A DNA stretch of 64,000 bases from Paraglaciecola psychrophila 170 (GCF_000347635.1 NC_020514.1:4402001-4466000); one strand, 5' to 3'. Shown: positions 52,911-62,692, numbered from the stretch's first letter. Notes: generated by a model not told the origin, from the sequence alone. Numbers and translations are program-made.

Positions 52911-55058
52911 CTAAAAGTTATGACTGACCTGTAACAGGACGGTTCGTGGCTCACCGGGAAAATGGCCATTGCGTTGATTAAATCCACTAGACGCATATTC
53001 TTTATCAAACAGGTTACGAATATTTAACTGAACATCGAACGTTTTATATGACGTCCTCCAGCTAGCGTCCCAGACAACATATGCTTTAACCGTTTGACCA
53101 CTAAAGCTGATACGTTCACTGACGTAATCCATGCCCATCGCAAATGCAGAATCGATAGAAGGCATGTCGTAACGCGTCCAGAGTCCGAGTGTGTGGTCTG
53201 GTGCATTAACGAATTCATCGCCCACAGAGTTACGTATTGAGTTAGGCAGTCCTCCCGTAATTTTTGCATCGTTGTATGCGTAATTGAATGTACCTGTCCA
53301 GTTTTCACTGATATCGCCTACTGCATCAAATTCAATGCCTTTACTGGTCACTTCTCCAATTTGAAGCACACTAGGTTGGCCGTCGTTTATCCCTGTATCG
53401 TCAGGGTTGCCAACGGTGACATTATCTTTAACGATGTCATAAAATGTCAGAGTGGTTAATATGGCATCGTCAAACCACTTATTTTTGACCCCCAACTCCC
53501 ATTGTTCACTTTCTTCAGGTTTTAGCCTACCGGTTGTGTCGTCATCAAAATCACCGTCTAATATAGAAGAAAGTGATTGCGGATTAAAGCCACTACTTTT
53601 TGAAGCAAAGACCGACATATCTGCATTGGGCTTATAAACCACACCAAAACGTGGCGATATATCTGAATCGGAATAGCTTAGATTATTGGTATTATCTTCT
53701 TCTTCAAAACGATCGTAACGCATGCCAACAATAGCCTGCCATTGCTCACTTAATGCAATTTGATCCTGTATGTAGAGCCCTGCACGCTTGTTACCTGACT
53801 CACTCAAAGGAAATTCTCTAACAAGATAAGTAGAAGGGTCTGCTCCATATACTGGGTTGATAATATCAATATTAGGAATAAGAGATGGCGCTCCACGACC
53901 TGCAATAGATAAAAACTCCATATCATTTACAAAATAATCCCCCCCGACTAAAAGCGTATGTTGCATATCCGCCATAGATGTTGTGTAAACAAAATCAGTG
54001 GTCACACTGTATTCATCGTTAGCACGATATTGATTACGGAACTCTCTTACCATAGTACGACCATCTTCTAATAGGCCTCTGTTCTCATGGTAGTTTTGAG
54101 TCCGTTCGTTAGTCAGGTAGCGCAACACCGTAGTATTGGACAAATTTTCGCTAATGTCTGTATTGATTATGGTTTGCAAGACATCTGCTCTTACCCGTTG
54201 AAAATCTGTTTTTTCATTAGGACTGTAGCTAATATCGGCTAGGAAATTACCATTATCGTCCACTGGCACACCTCTTAATCGGTGTCCCCCAAGATCCTGA
54301 TCGATAAAGTCATACTGGAATATAATTTCACTGTGCTCACTGGGCAGCCAAGTCATTCCTAATGAGAGCAAAGAATTTGTTTCATCGGTATTATTTCTAA
54401 AAGGTTTGACGTTTTGATGGAAGCCGCCTATTCGGTATGCCAACGTATCGCTCCCATTTACTGAGCCTGTAAAATCGGCAAACACACCTTTGAGGTTGTA
54501 GTTCCCAGCAAAAAGTGCAACTTCTCGTTGTGTTTCAAACTTAGGTTTTTTGGTCACATAATTCAACAAACCACCTGGTTGACCACCTCCGTACAACATA
54601 CCTGAAGGACCTTTAAGCACTTCAATTCGTTCTATATTAAATAACTGTGGTATCGAAAAACCACCGTATGGGTCGCCTTGAACACCATCATAACGGACCT
54701 GATCTTGGCGAAACCCTCTGGCGTTGACACCGGAATAAGAAAACTGTGTCATGCCCGAAATAGAACGGTAAACATCACTGGTTTGACGCGCCGCTTGGTC
54801 TTCAAGTAATTCTTGAGATAGCACCTGTAATGATTGAGGTAAGTCCATGTAATCAGTAAGCGTCTTTGTTGCCATTACGGATTCTTGAAAGAAATAAAAC
54901 TGCGTGGCGCGTCCCTTTACTTCTATCACTTCAATCGGCTTAGTCTCTTCACCCGCCTCACTCACCACCTCAATCACATTATTCATGCTTTGCTGCGCTG
55001 CAATACTGCTGCTGAACCCTAACGCTAAAAGCGCTAGGGAAATTTTATTTTTCGTCAT
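52911..55058 (-). CDS. TonB-dependent siderophore receptor (FhuA/FpvA-like)
   Basis: A signal peptide (about residues 1-21). The TonB box is within TKPIEVIEVKG. The plug has YMDLPQSLQVLSQELLEDQAARQTSDVYRSISGMTQFSYSG and LKGPSGMLYGGGQPGGLLNYVTKKP, and the barrel ends VSHNF. MDLPQSLQV and the GMLYGGGQPGG pattern belong to hydroxamate or catecholate siderophore receptors. It is divergent from a PepSY gene with a Fur box between them, the normal pairing. Confidence 0.9.
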   Translation of the reverse strand: MTKNKISLALLALGFSSSIAAQQSMNNVIEVVSEAGEETKPIEVIEVKGRATQFYFFQESVMATKTLTDYMDLPQSLQVLSQELLEDQAARQTSDVYRSISGMTQFSYSGVNARGFRQDQVRYDGVQGDPYGGFSIPQLFNIERIEVLKGPSGMLYGGGQPGGLLNYVTKKPKFETQREVALFAGNYNLKGVFADFTGSVNGSDTLAYRIGGFHQNVKPFRNNTDETNSLLSLGMTWLPSEHSEIIFQYDFIDQDLGGHRLRGVPVDDNGNFLADISYSPNEKTDFQRVRADVLQTIINTDISENLSNTTVLRYLTNERTQNYHENRGLLEDGRTMVREFRNQYRANDEYSVTTDFVYTTSMADMQHTLLVGGDYFVNDMEFLSIAGRGAPSLIPNIDIINPVYGADPSTYLVREFPLSESGNKRAGLYIQDQIALSEQWQAIVGMRYDRFEEEDNTNNLSYSDSDISPRFGVVYKPNADMSVFASKSSGFNPQSLSSILDGDFDDDTTGRLKPEESEQWELGVKNKWFDDAILTTLTFYDIVKDNVTVGNPDDTGINDGQPSVLQIGEVTSKGIEFDAVGDISENWTGTFNYAYNDAKITGGLPNSIRNSVGDEFVNAPDHTLGLWTRYDMPSIDSAFAMGMDYVSERISFSGQTVKAYVVWDASWRTSYKTFDVQLNIRNLFDKEYASSGFNQRNGHFPGEPRTVLLQVSHNF

Positions 55059-55154
55059 GTCGTGTTCCGATTTTTTAGATAAGTGCGAACTAATTAAGTG
55101 CGAACTGATTAATTTGAGGTAGAAATGTTAGAGTATATAATTTATTATTGCAAA

Positions 55155-55169
55155 TAATAATCATTCTCG
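55155..55169. promoter_or_regulatory. Fur box between the divergent siderophore receptor and PepSY genes
   Basis: TAATAATCATTCTCG fits 11 of 14 positions, inside outer GCAAA and TTCGC arms. It is about 25 bases before the PepSY start and 95 from the receptor start. Confidence 0.65.
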
Positions 55170-55191
55170 TTCGCAAAAGGAAGATAGTCAT

Positions 55192-56397
55192 TTGGATAGA
55201 GCAAAATGGTTCAATGTTCACAGTTGGGTCGGTGTTCAGCTGTCTATATTGCTATGTTTTGTGTTGATTACCGGTACGCTCGCAACGGTGTCACACGAAA
55301 TAGACTGGGTTACAAATAAAGCGATGCGTGTTGCACCAAGTTCAGTGACCAAGATTAACTGGCAAGCCATATATGTAAGCGCTACAGAGCAATCCCAAAC
55401 AAAACATTTATCAGTAATTAAACAACCAACAGAAGATTGGTTTGCAGCTGAAGTCATCGCATATGATACAAATAAACAGCGATACAGAATGTTTTTTCAT
55501 CCAACAACTGGAGAGTATTTAGGCGAAGGCCGCTGGTACAACTGGCAAGTGTTCTTTAGAATGACTCATCGTCATCTGATGTTACCTGTTAAGTATGGCG
55601 TGCCCATTATTAGTATCTGTGCATTTCTTTTATTGACCTCGCTTATTACTAGTTTTGTGGTGTATCGACACTGGTGGAAAGGGTTTTTACGTTGGCCTAG
55701 AAAACAGCACAGAAAGCTGTTTTGGAGCGATATTCATCGGTTGTTAGGTGCATGGAATATTTGGTTCATACTGGTTGTTAGTATCACGGGAGTTTGGTAT
55801 TTGCTGGAGGTTTTGGGTGTTAGAGCCAGCTATCCAGATAGAGGCCAGGTCGTGTCTCAGCAAGCGAAAGATAACCGCGTAATGCCATCACCTGATGTTT
55901 TCTTAAAAGCAATGAAAACGGTGGATATTGAGTTTCCCGACCTAGACATCAAAACCGTACGATTTCCTACTAGAAAAAACGCCCCAATGATCGTCCAAGG
56001 ACAATCCACAGCGATATTGGTTAGGGACAGAGCCAATTTGATCTCATTCGACCCTATGACAGGCGAGTTTTTAAGCAAATTTAGAGGCGAGCAGCTAAAT
56101 TTAGTCGCACGTGTAACAGAGGCAGTTGATCCACTACATTTTGGTACTTTTGCTGGTTTACCGAGTAGGATTTTATACTTCGTATTTGGGGTTTTATTGA
56201 GTACTTTAGCGGTAAGCGGCACCTACATGTTCGCAATGAAAACCTCTCGAATAAGCCACCGACAAGTTTTTTCAAAACGAAAAGTATGGAAAAGTGCGCT
56301 TTCAAAAATGGGCTTTGGAAAATGGTTTTCTTATATCTCGATAACTATATGTCTGTTGATCGCATTCGGGTTGTTTACTGGACTTATCACTCAATGA
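55192..56397 (+). CDS. PepSY-associated membrane protein (iron-regulated)
   Basis: It starts at TTG (55192) with AGGAAG upstream. Four transmembrane helices (about residues 10-32, 140-165, 190-215 and 350-375, plus a final one near 380-400) and the PepSY-TM signature (FNVHSWVGVQLSILLCFVLITGTL, RDIHRLLG-like SDIHRLLGAWNIWFILVVSITG). Members near siderophore receptors are thought to reduce ferric siderophores in the periplasm. Regulation by Fur is likely. Confidence 0.82.
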   Translation: MDRAKWFNVHSWVGVQLSILLCFVLITGTLATVSHEIDWVTNKAMRVAPSSVTKINWQAIYVSATEQSQTKHLSVIKQPTEDWFAAEVIAYDTNKQRYRMFFHPTTGEYLGEGRWYNWQVFFRMTHRHLMLPVKYGVPIISICAFLLLTSLITSFVVYRHWWKGFLRWPRKQHRKLFWSDIHRLLGAWNIWFILVVSITGVWYLLEVLGVRASYPDRGQVVSQQAKDNRVMPSPDVFLKAMKTVDIEFPDLDIKTVRFPTRKNAPMIVQGQSTAILVRDRANLISFDPMTGEFLSKFRGEQLNLVARVTEAVDPLHFGTFAGLPSRILYFVFGVLLSTLAVSGTYMFAMKTSRISHRQVFSKRKVWKSALSKMGFGKWFSYISITICLLIAFGLFTGLITQ

Positions 56398-56576
56398 CCA
56401 GTGCAGAATTTCTTATTAAGAATAATCGGGGCGTCACAAAATACTGCTGAACCAGAATTATTATTGATGGACAATACTGAAATATTTTGATCAGTAAGTG
56501 GACTTCTTTCATATTGTTTTTCTGGACTATTGTGGGGATACCTCAGGTTCTGGCCCTGATTAATTCCCACAGATTC

Positions 56577-56891
56577 TTATTCTGATATCGCGATAAAAAT
56601 TATTGGAAAGCAAAATACTAGGCTTTCCCATAAATTTTCACTCGCTGCGCAGGGAAAATACCTTTCGTCTTTGCTGTTTGCCTGTGGCGATGCGATGCGA
56701 TAAGTAATGGAATACCCCTGAATTTGTAACATCGGAGCGTCTTCCAGCCCATCCAAAGCCAAGTAGTTATTGCCATCATCCCACACTAATAAGTCCTCGC
56801 GCTCAAGAAAACCCATAACACGCTGGCTAATGTGGTGGGTAAGACTATTCAGTTCACTTTTTGTCGGGGCTTTATCGGGTGACCAATTCAT
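56577..56891 (-). pseudogene. Transposase remnant (IS91/IS801-type)
   Basis: A fragment of 104 codons. The first half (LNSLTHHISQRVMGFLEREDLLVWDDGNNYLALDGLEDAPMLQIQGYSITYRIA) resembles an internal part of Y2/IS91-type transposases of marine gammaproteobacteria. The second half loses the pattern. N-terminal and C-terminal parts are missing, so it is a decayed leftover. Confidence 0.55.
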
Positions 56892-56926
56892 CGGGAATGA
56901 ATTTATTCATTACATCCATGTAATTC

Positions 56927-57010
56927 ACCCTACGGGCCAGCAGAGCTGTTGCTGTTTATTCCAGATAAACAGGCTGGACAACCTCAGGTTGCCCGTAAGG
57001 TGGTGAACAA
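56927..57010. repeat. Hairpin-rich junction element
   Basis: Nested inverted repeats lie together: TCACCCTACGGGC with GCCCGTAAGGTGGTGA at the ends, and inside CAGCA/TGCTG, TGTTTA/TAAACA and CAACCT/AGGTTG. It sits where the pseudouridine synthase gene is cut and before the transposase remnant, and could be an IS end or a mobile hairpin element. Confidence 0.55.
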
Positions 57011-57318
57011 GGATATTCATTATCAAAACCCAATTCACTTTGAACATTTTCAACCAGTAGCACACCAAACATCTCACCAATAATACTATGAGGACCATCC
57101 AACAAGCCATAGTTGTGTTGCCATTGGTTTTGACTCACAAGATCCCCTTGTAATTGTTGTACAGCCAATATGCATAGTAGATGTGGCTGATAATAGAATG
57201 GAAAAGTAAAACGCTCAGGTAAGGTATACATTTCAATAGGCGCAGTAAAACAAGGATCGTCAAATGGCGATAACCATCCCCCACGGCAGTTTACAACACT
57301 ATAAGAATGACTTTGCAT
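56956..57318 (-). pseudogene. Truncated RluA-family pseudouridine synthase
   Basis: The fragment reads LPERFTFPFYYQPHLLCILAVQQLQ and QNQWQHNYGLLDGPHSIIGEMFGVLLVEN. This resembles the N-terminal part of a RluA-type pseudouridine synthase variant seen in gammaproteobacteria, but the catalytic domain is missing. The last 25 residues come from the hairpin element. It overlaps the rlmA 3' end by about 20 bases. The gene looks interrupted or deleted by a mobile element. Confidence 0.55.
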
Positions 57319-58156
57319 AAACCCTAATATCAAAGTCGGTTGTGAACTGTTGCAAATCATCGACTAACTTTTGTTTCTTCTGTGCTGTAGCTGACCAATA
57401 ATAAGGTGTCATCATCAACAAGTTTTCTCTTTGTTGGGGTTCAGTAAGGTGAATAACAAAACCGAGGTTTAATTGCTGCGCCAATGTAAATCCTTCAGGG
57501 GTAACTTGACCTGCTTTGTGTTCAGCAGGTTTATCATACAAAGCTTGTTTGAATTCATATAAGTGATTGGCCGCAGGGTTAACGGTTATCCAAATGCCAC
57601 TGGGTTTTAAGACACGATGAATTTCAATCTCACTGCTGGGCGCAAAAATTTGCAAGACTGCGTCCTGACTGTTGCTTACCAATGGCAATTGAAACGTGCT
57701 GGCTACAGAGAAATGGTTATTAGGATACTTTTTAGCGGCTTTTTGTACCGCGAATTTTGAAATGTCCAATCCACTAAATTTAATTTTGAGGTCAGTTTTA
57801 ATGCACAACTGACTTACTTGGTTCATGTAATAACCTTCACCACAACCCGCATCAAAAAAATTCACCTCGGTTTGGTCTTCAATAGTTGGAAGGGTTGAAA
57901 GAGTTATAAGGTGTTGATTAAAGATTTTAGAAATAGAATCTGCCAATGGTTGATAAAACCCTTGTTCTAAAAACGCTCTTCGACCATTTACCATATCTTT
58001 ATTGTCACCGGGTTGTTTACTATTTTTATGTTGCACCAGTAATAGATTAACGTAGCCCTCTTTCGCAACGTCATAACTATGGCCATTTGTACAAGCCCAG
58101 ACTTTATTATTTAGTAACAGTACATTTGAGCAAGAGGGGCATTTCCACGAAGACAT
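57299..58156 (-). CDS. rlmA: 23S rRNA (guanine(745)-N1)-methyltransferase RlmA
   Basis: RlmA methylates G745 of 23S rRNA. A zinc finger at the N terminus (CPSCSNVLLL then CTNGHSYD) is followed by VAKEGYVNLLLVQHKNSKQPGDNKDMVNGRRAFLEQGFYQPL and the methyltransferase GCGEGYY motif. It matches the family at 285 residues. It is monocistronic apart from the damaged pseudouridine synthase. Confidence 0.92.
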   Translation of the reverse strand: MSSWKCPSCSNVLLLNNKVWACTNGHSYDVAKEGYVNLLLVQHKNSKQPGDNKDMVNGRRAFLEQGFYQPLADSISKIFNQHLITLSTLPTIEDQTEVNFFDAGCGEGYYMNQVSQLCIKTDLKIKFSGLDISKFAVQKAAKKYPNNHFSVASTFQLPLVSNSQDAVLQIFAPSSEIEIHRVLKPSGIWITVNPAANHLYEFKQALYDKPAEHKAGQVTPEGFTLAQQLNLGFVIHLTEPQQRENLLMMTPYYWSATAQKKQKLVDDLQQFTTDFDIRVYAKSFL

Positions 58157-58678
58157 AAACTATAAATAAACCTTGTTAGGCAGCACTATTTTAGAAACGA
58201 AATTGTAACACTAACCTGGGTGTGTTTAATTTTTTGTTACTAAATAACCTGAGCCTGGTGTATGCCATATCGTCCAGTAACACTACTATCGCGCCTAACT
58301 TCGTTGAAATTGCTCACTATAGCGGGCGATTCCCTCACAAGTTCGCCTCAATAATCGCAACAAGAGCAACAAATGCTGCACTGGGGCGTTCAATGTCCTT
58401 GCAAACCAATTGACATCATCTAACATGTTATTTTTATTGTAATGACTTCTAGGGACGCGGCACCTCTTAATCCGAGTTCAGATTCAATAACCTAAGCTCT
58501 GGATAAATAGGCTTTCATCTCATCGTTTTGCAGGAATTTAAATTCGACTACCCATCCATAGGGAACTGATAAATGCGCTCGCATTTCTTAATCTGTACTA
58601 CTGACAATACAATAGATTAGACATTGGCAGTATTAACCCTAATGTACAAAGCTAGCATTTACTAAAAGGATAGGTGTC
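58157..58678. other. Long gap
   Basis: No gene I can support. A 63-codon frame at 58222-58413 has no known family and no ribosome binding site. There is a short hairpin ACAC...GTGT followed by a T-run at about 58208-58242. Confidence 0.3.
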
Positions 58679-59612
58679 ATGTTTAAACTCATAGCAGTTT
58701 TAATTTTAATTTTAATTTTAATTTTAATTTTAATTTTAATTAACACCAATAGTTATACCAGCCAGTGCAAGGTTGACCAAGTTAAGTTACAAGTATTGGG
58801 CTCCGGTGGCCCTGAAATTGATGATGGGCGCAGTTCCAGCGGTTATTTGATTTGGTATAAGAATAAAGCGCGAGTACTTATAGATACTGGCACAGGTTCG
58901 AGTGTTAAATTTTATAAAAAGCGGGGCAATGTTTGAAGACCTTCAAGGTATTTTGCTTACCCATTTACATGTTGACCACAGTGCTGATTTACCAGGGTAT
59001 ATTAAAGGTAGTTATTTTACTTCTAGAACTGCTGATATAGGTTTATATGGTCCAGCAGCAAACGATTTGATGCCATCCACTAGTGATTATTTACAAAGAC
59101 TACTGGGCGATAAAGGTGCCTTTACGTATCTGAAGAGTCATGTGAACAAACGTGCTAGCGCTGACTAAAAAATTGTTGCAATTGATGTTCCATTGGTTAA
59201 GGGACAAACATCCACTTATACCCTTGGAAATGATATAACAGCCAAGGCAACCTCCGTGCACCACGGTCCCGTAGCAGCTGTCGCATGGCGAGTTGAAGTG
59301 GCAGGCTGTAGCATTGTGTTCTCTGGCGATATGAGTAATAAGTTTGATGTGCTTAGCACATTCGCAAATGAAGCCGATACATTGGTAGCAAGCAATGCGG
59401 TACCTGATAATGCCGTTGGCGCACTACTTAATTTACATATGACGCCATCAACAATAGCTCAAATAGCTAAACAAGCTCAGGTAAAACAACTGGTGTTATC
59501 ACATTTTATGAAACGTACCTTAACCATTCAAAAAGTAACGCAGGCCATTATTCGCCAAAAGTATAGAGAGCCAATAATCCTTGCTACCGATGGTATGATA
59601 GTGAGTTTGTAG
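58679..59612 (+). pseudogene. Metallo-beta-lactamase-fold hydrolase, broken
   Basis: A signal anchor is made of repeated LI pairs. The MBL fold then shows VLGSGGPEIDDGRSSSGYLI, the metal motif LTHLHVDHSADLPG, VHHGPVAAVAWRVEVAG and FSGDM. Two lesions are visible. A one-base frameshift lies in a T-run near 58908-58912 (GSSVKF to FIKSGAMFE). An in-frame TAA lies at 59166, after which the same frame continues (KIVAIDVPLVKG). Intact relatives hydrolyse small esters, lactones or RNA; this copy is probably inactive. Confidence 0.75.
58698..58743 (+). repeat. Hexanucleotide repeat TTTTAA (seven copies)
   Basis: Seven exact copies in the signal segment of the MBL pseudogene, each coding two hydrophobic residues (alternating L and I). 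Copy-number change keeps the frame. Confidence 0.95.
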
Positions 59613-59628
59613 GCTTTTATTGACTCCC

Positions 59629-60522
59629 TTACTTAATGATTAATGTTTCGGTGAGAGCTCTTAAACCTTTGCCTTTGTTACTTATTTTCCATGCTAAAAA
59701 AGACTCAGCGTTATCTTGTTGCTTAATGTCTAAAGGTAAAAGCACGCCTTTATCAAGATAACCTTGGATCCGATGTTTTGGCAAATTACCAATGCCTATG
59801 CCTGCTAATATTGCCTGTATTTTTTGATCCATGTTTTGCACATAGAACATTTGGCCATCACTGCTTAACCCTTCACTGCGAAGTATGCCGTTAAATGACG
59901 TATCGTGAATAACGACACGTCTTAATTGCCTCATGACACTTTCTATATTTTGCTTCTTAGCTGAAGCATGGGAAGCTAATGCATGTTTAGCCGCAATAAC
60001 TGGTACTAACTCAACCCGACCAATAGCGACCGACCTGTAACCTTTTTGAGAAGGTACCGGGCCAGGTGAGCCTACTAACAAGTCAACTCTACTTTGCTCT
60101 AATGCCTCCCATCCACCGTTTAATACACATTCAGATATATCAATTTCAATTGTTGGAAATGCCTGTAAAAATTCATTGATCACATTAAAAAAATCTGGAA
60201 ATGAATGCAACGACTCAAGTCCGATACTGATTCTAGGCTCCCAGCCGGTTGCCACCTCTTTGGCTTTATCTGCCAACCTACGGGTAGTCTGTAAAATATC
60301 TCTGCCTTCGGCCAAGATTAAACGCCCAGCAGGTGTTAAAACTGAGCGACGACCCATACGCTGAAATAAAGCGATATCGAGTTGTTCTTCAAGTTTCTGC
60401 ACTGCATAAGATATAGCCGAGGTTGCTTTGTTCAGCTCCTCTGCGGCTTTTGCAAAACTTCCACGTCTATCGATAGCATCCAGAGTTTCAAGCACCTCGA
60501 TACTAATTGGATTTCTGGCCAC
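59629..60522 (-). CDS. LysR-family regulator of the quinone-stress cluster
   Basis: An N-terminal winged helix-turn-helix (IEVLETLDAIDRRGSFAKAAEELNKATSAISYAVQKLEEQL, residues about 6-46) and a substrate-binding domain make 297 residues. It is divergent from the DoxX-AzoR-GSH reductase genes with a perfect palindrome between them. It presumably activates them in response to a quinone or electrophile; the inducer is inferred. Confidence 0.85.
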   Translation of the reverse strand: MARNPISIEVLETLDAIDRRGSFAKAAEELNKATSAISYAVQKLEEQLDIALFQRMGRRSVLTPAGRLILAEGRDILQTTRRLADKAKEVATGWEPRISIGLESLHSFPDFFNVINEFLQAFPTIEIDISECVLNGGWEALEQSRVDLLVGSPGPVPSQKGYRSVAIGRVELVPVIAAKHALASHASAKKQNIESVMRQLRRVVIHDTSFNGILRSEGLSSDGQMFYVQNMDQKIQAILAGIGIGNLPKHRIQGYLDKGVLLPLDIKQQDNAESFLAWKISNKGKGLRALTETLIIK

Positions 60523-60539
60523 AGCGTCAACTTCCTATT

Positions 60540-60556
60540 GTTCTAATAATTAGAAC
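60540..60556. promoter_or_regulatory. LysR operator between the divergent genes
   Basis: GTTCTAATAATTAGAAC is a perfect palindrome with the T-N11-A form typical of LysR sites, directly before the regulator and about 100 bases from the DoxX gene. Confidence 0.6.
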
Positions 60557-60654
60557 ATATTAAACATATATTCCCCCTTATTCCAAATATTCAGTTCAGT
60601 ATAATAGTTCATCAGTTACCTAAACACATCGCAATACTTTATTGGAGCAGCAAA

Positions 60655-61101
60655 ATGAAAACATTTATCAATACATTAATCGTTACAAAAATTGGCCTAG
60701 ATACCGTACCTGTTCGTGTAGGAGCAGGTGTAATATTCGCCGCTCACGGCGCGCAAAAACTGTTTGGTTGGTTTGGTGGCTATGGGCTAGAAAGCACAGC
60801 AGGTTGGATGGAATCTATTGGCCTTGCACCCGGCACGTTAATGGCAGCGTTAGCCGGCAGTGCTGAGTTTTTTGGTGGTTTGTTATTAATCGTGGGTTTC
60901 TTGGTACGCCCTACTGCGATTGTTTTAGCAATCACTATGTTGGTGGCAATTGTTACAGTGCATTTTCAAAATGGCCTATTTATGTCCAACAACGGTTACG
61001 AGTTTGGGTTGGCACTATTAGTCATAAGTATGGGCTTAGCGCTTAGAGGTGCTGGCAGCCTGAGCATAGACAATCTATTACAAAACAAATTGACTAAATA
61101 A
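60655..61101 (+). CDS. DoxX-family membrane protein (YqjF-like)
   Basis: About four transmembrane helices (VRVGAGVIFAAHGAQKLFGWFGGYG, MAALAGSAEFFGGLLLIVGFLVRPTAIVLA, FGLALLVISMGLALRG). DoxX proteins of this type (YqjF) are tied to resistance to quinones and nitroaromatics. GGAG lies about 10 bases before the ATG. It is first in a three-gene operon. Confidence 0.85.
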   Translation: MKTFINTLIVTKIGLDTVPVRVGAGVIFAAHGAQKLFGWFGGYGLESTAGWMESIGLAPGTLMAALAGSAEFFGGLLLIVGFLVRPTAIVLAITMLVAIVTVHFQNGLFMSNNGYEFGLALLVISMGLALRGAGSLSIDNLLQNKLTK

Positions 61102-61127
61102 CCATCATTACTGGTTAGGAGAATACC

Positions 61128-61736
61128 ATGAGCATTTTACATATAGACAGCAGCGCCCGTTTAACCGGCTCTAATACACGCCTTATTGGGCAATACCTTG
61201 TGAATACATTAAACACAACCGTGGTGCATCGTGATCTGGCCGTTCACCCCCTTCCTCCCATTACCGCGGAAGATCTCATGGGTGTACATGGCTCATCTAA
61301 TGATCAACGGGACAGTTTACACACACATTTGACGTTGTCCGATCAACTGATTCAGGAACTAAAAGATGCCGACACATTAGTTATTGGCGCAGCAATGTAC
61401 AATTTTGGTATACCCGCATCGTTAAAGCAGTGGATAGACGCCATATGCCGCGCGGGCGTCAGTTTTAAATATACCGATCAAGGTCCAGTAGGACTATTGA
61501 ATATTAAACGCGCATTCATTATTACTGCTACTGGCGGTACACCTGCTGGTAGCAGTATGGACTTTGCCAGTGGTTACTTGGCACACATTTGTAGTTTTTT
61601 AGGTGTTAAAGAGGTGTTGCATATCGATGCTAGTGGTTCGAAGGGATCACCTGAACAAATCATTGAGTCGGGTAAACAACAAGTCGATAATCTATTATCA
61701 ACCGCACAAACCACTGAAGATGTGGTTGTCGCGTAA
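61128..61736 (+). CDS. azoR: FMN-dependent NADH:quinone oxidoreductase AzoR
   Basis: AzoR reduces quinones and azo compounds with NADH using FMN. The flavodoxin-like fold starts ILHIDSSARLTGSNTRLI, with GAAMYNFGIPASLKQWIDAICRAGVSFKYT and ITATGGTPAG around the FMN. The length of 202 residues is normal. It follows the DoxX gene and overlaps the next gene by one base. Its role is probably quinone detoxification. Confidence 0.92.
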   Translation: MSILHIDSSARLTGSNTRLIGQYLVNTLNTTVVHRDLAVHPLPPITAEDLMGVHGSSNDQRDSLHTHLTLSDQLIQELKDADTLVIGAAMYNFGIPASLKQWIDAICRAGVSFKYTDQGPVGLLNIKRAFIITATGGTPAGSSMDFASGYLAHICSFLGVKEVLHIDASGSKGSPEQIIESGKQQVDNLLSTAQTTEDVVVA

Positions 61737-62692
61737 TGGGTTTACTACAGCAAGGTAAATGGGTCGATAAGTGGTATGACACCAAAAATAACGACGGCGA
61801 ATTTCGTCGTCAAGACAGTCGTTTTAGAAGTTGGCTAACCGCAAATGGCAAAGCCGGCCCTAATAGCGAACAAGGCTTTAAAGCTGAAAAGGGTCGATAT
61901 CACTTATATGTTTCCTTGGCTTGTCCTTGGGCACATAGAACCCTGATTTTCAGGGAGTTGAAAGGTTTACAAGACTACATTGATGTCACAGCTGTTGAAC
62001 CCATCATGTTAGAAAATGGTTGGGAGCTCAACGATCCACTGTATGGATTTGATTATGCCTACCAACTCTATTTAAAAGCAGACCCAAGTTATGAAGGCAG
62101 AGTCACTGTGCCCATTCTCTGGGATAAACAGACCCAAACGATTGTCAGCAACGAATCATCAGAAATTATTCGCATGTTTAACACAGCGTTCAATCATTTA
62201 ACCGGTGACCAAACCGATTATTACCCTGAGAGCTTACGCAGCAAAATAGATGTTGTGAACACTCGAGTGTATGAAACCATTAACAATGGCGTGTATCTCT
62301 CGGGTTTTGCCACCACGCAACCAGCCTATGAAAAAGCGATCAAGGCGTTGTTTGAGTCACTGGATTGGGTTGAAGATATTTTATCTAAACAACCTTATCT
62401 GACAGGAGACCAACTTACTGAAGCCGACTGGCGCCTATTTACCACTTTGATAAGATTTGACGCGGTGTACTTCGGTCATTTTAAAACCAATCGCCAGCAA
62501 ATTGCTGACTATCCGGCCATGAGTAACTACCTGCGTCAGTTGTATCAAATTCAAGGCATTGCCGAATCTGTGAATTTTGAGCATATCAAAACCCACTACT
62601 ATAGGAGTCATCTTACAATCAATCCCACAGGAATTGTGCCTGTAGGCCCGCTACAAGATTTTATGACTGCACACAATAGACAAGACCTCTGA
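61736..62692 (+). CDS. yqjG: Glutathionyl-hydroquinone reductase (YqjG type)
   Basis: A GST-fold enzyme that removes glutathione from glutathionyl-hydroquinones. The match to Escherichia YqjG covers the full length (GQLIDG-like LLQQGKWVDKWYDTKNNDG, YVSLACPWAHRTLIFRELKG with the catalytic Cys, VSNESSEIIRMFNTAF, HYYRSHLTINPTGIVPVGP). The start codon overlaps the azoR stop. The partner DoxX and AzoR genes support a quinone-cycle role. Confidence 0.93.
   Translation: MGLLQQGKWVDKWYDTKNNDGEFRRQDSRFRSWLTANGKAGPNSEQGFKAEKGRYHLYVSLACPWAHRTLIFRELKGLQDYIDVTAVEPIMLENGWELNDPLYGFDYAYQLYLKADPSYEGRVTVPILWDKQTQTIVSNESSEIIRMFNTAFNHLTGDQTDYYPESLRSKIDVVNTRVYETINNGVYLSGFATTQPAYEKAIKALFESLDWVEDILSKQPYLTGDQLTEADWRLFTTLIRFDAVYFGHFKTNRQQIADYPAMSNYLRQLYQIQGIAESVNFEHIKTHYYRSHLTINPTGIVPVGPLQDFMTAHNRQDL

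Noticed and set aside
56770..57006. Plus-strand 78-codon frame over the transposase and hairpin remnant
   Set aside because: It runs antisense to recognisable minus-strand remnants and has no motif of its own.
58222..58413. A 63-codon plus-strand frame as a gene
   Set aside because: No ribosome binding site, no known family and low-complexity composition.
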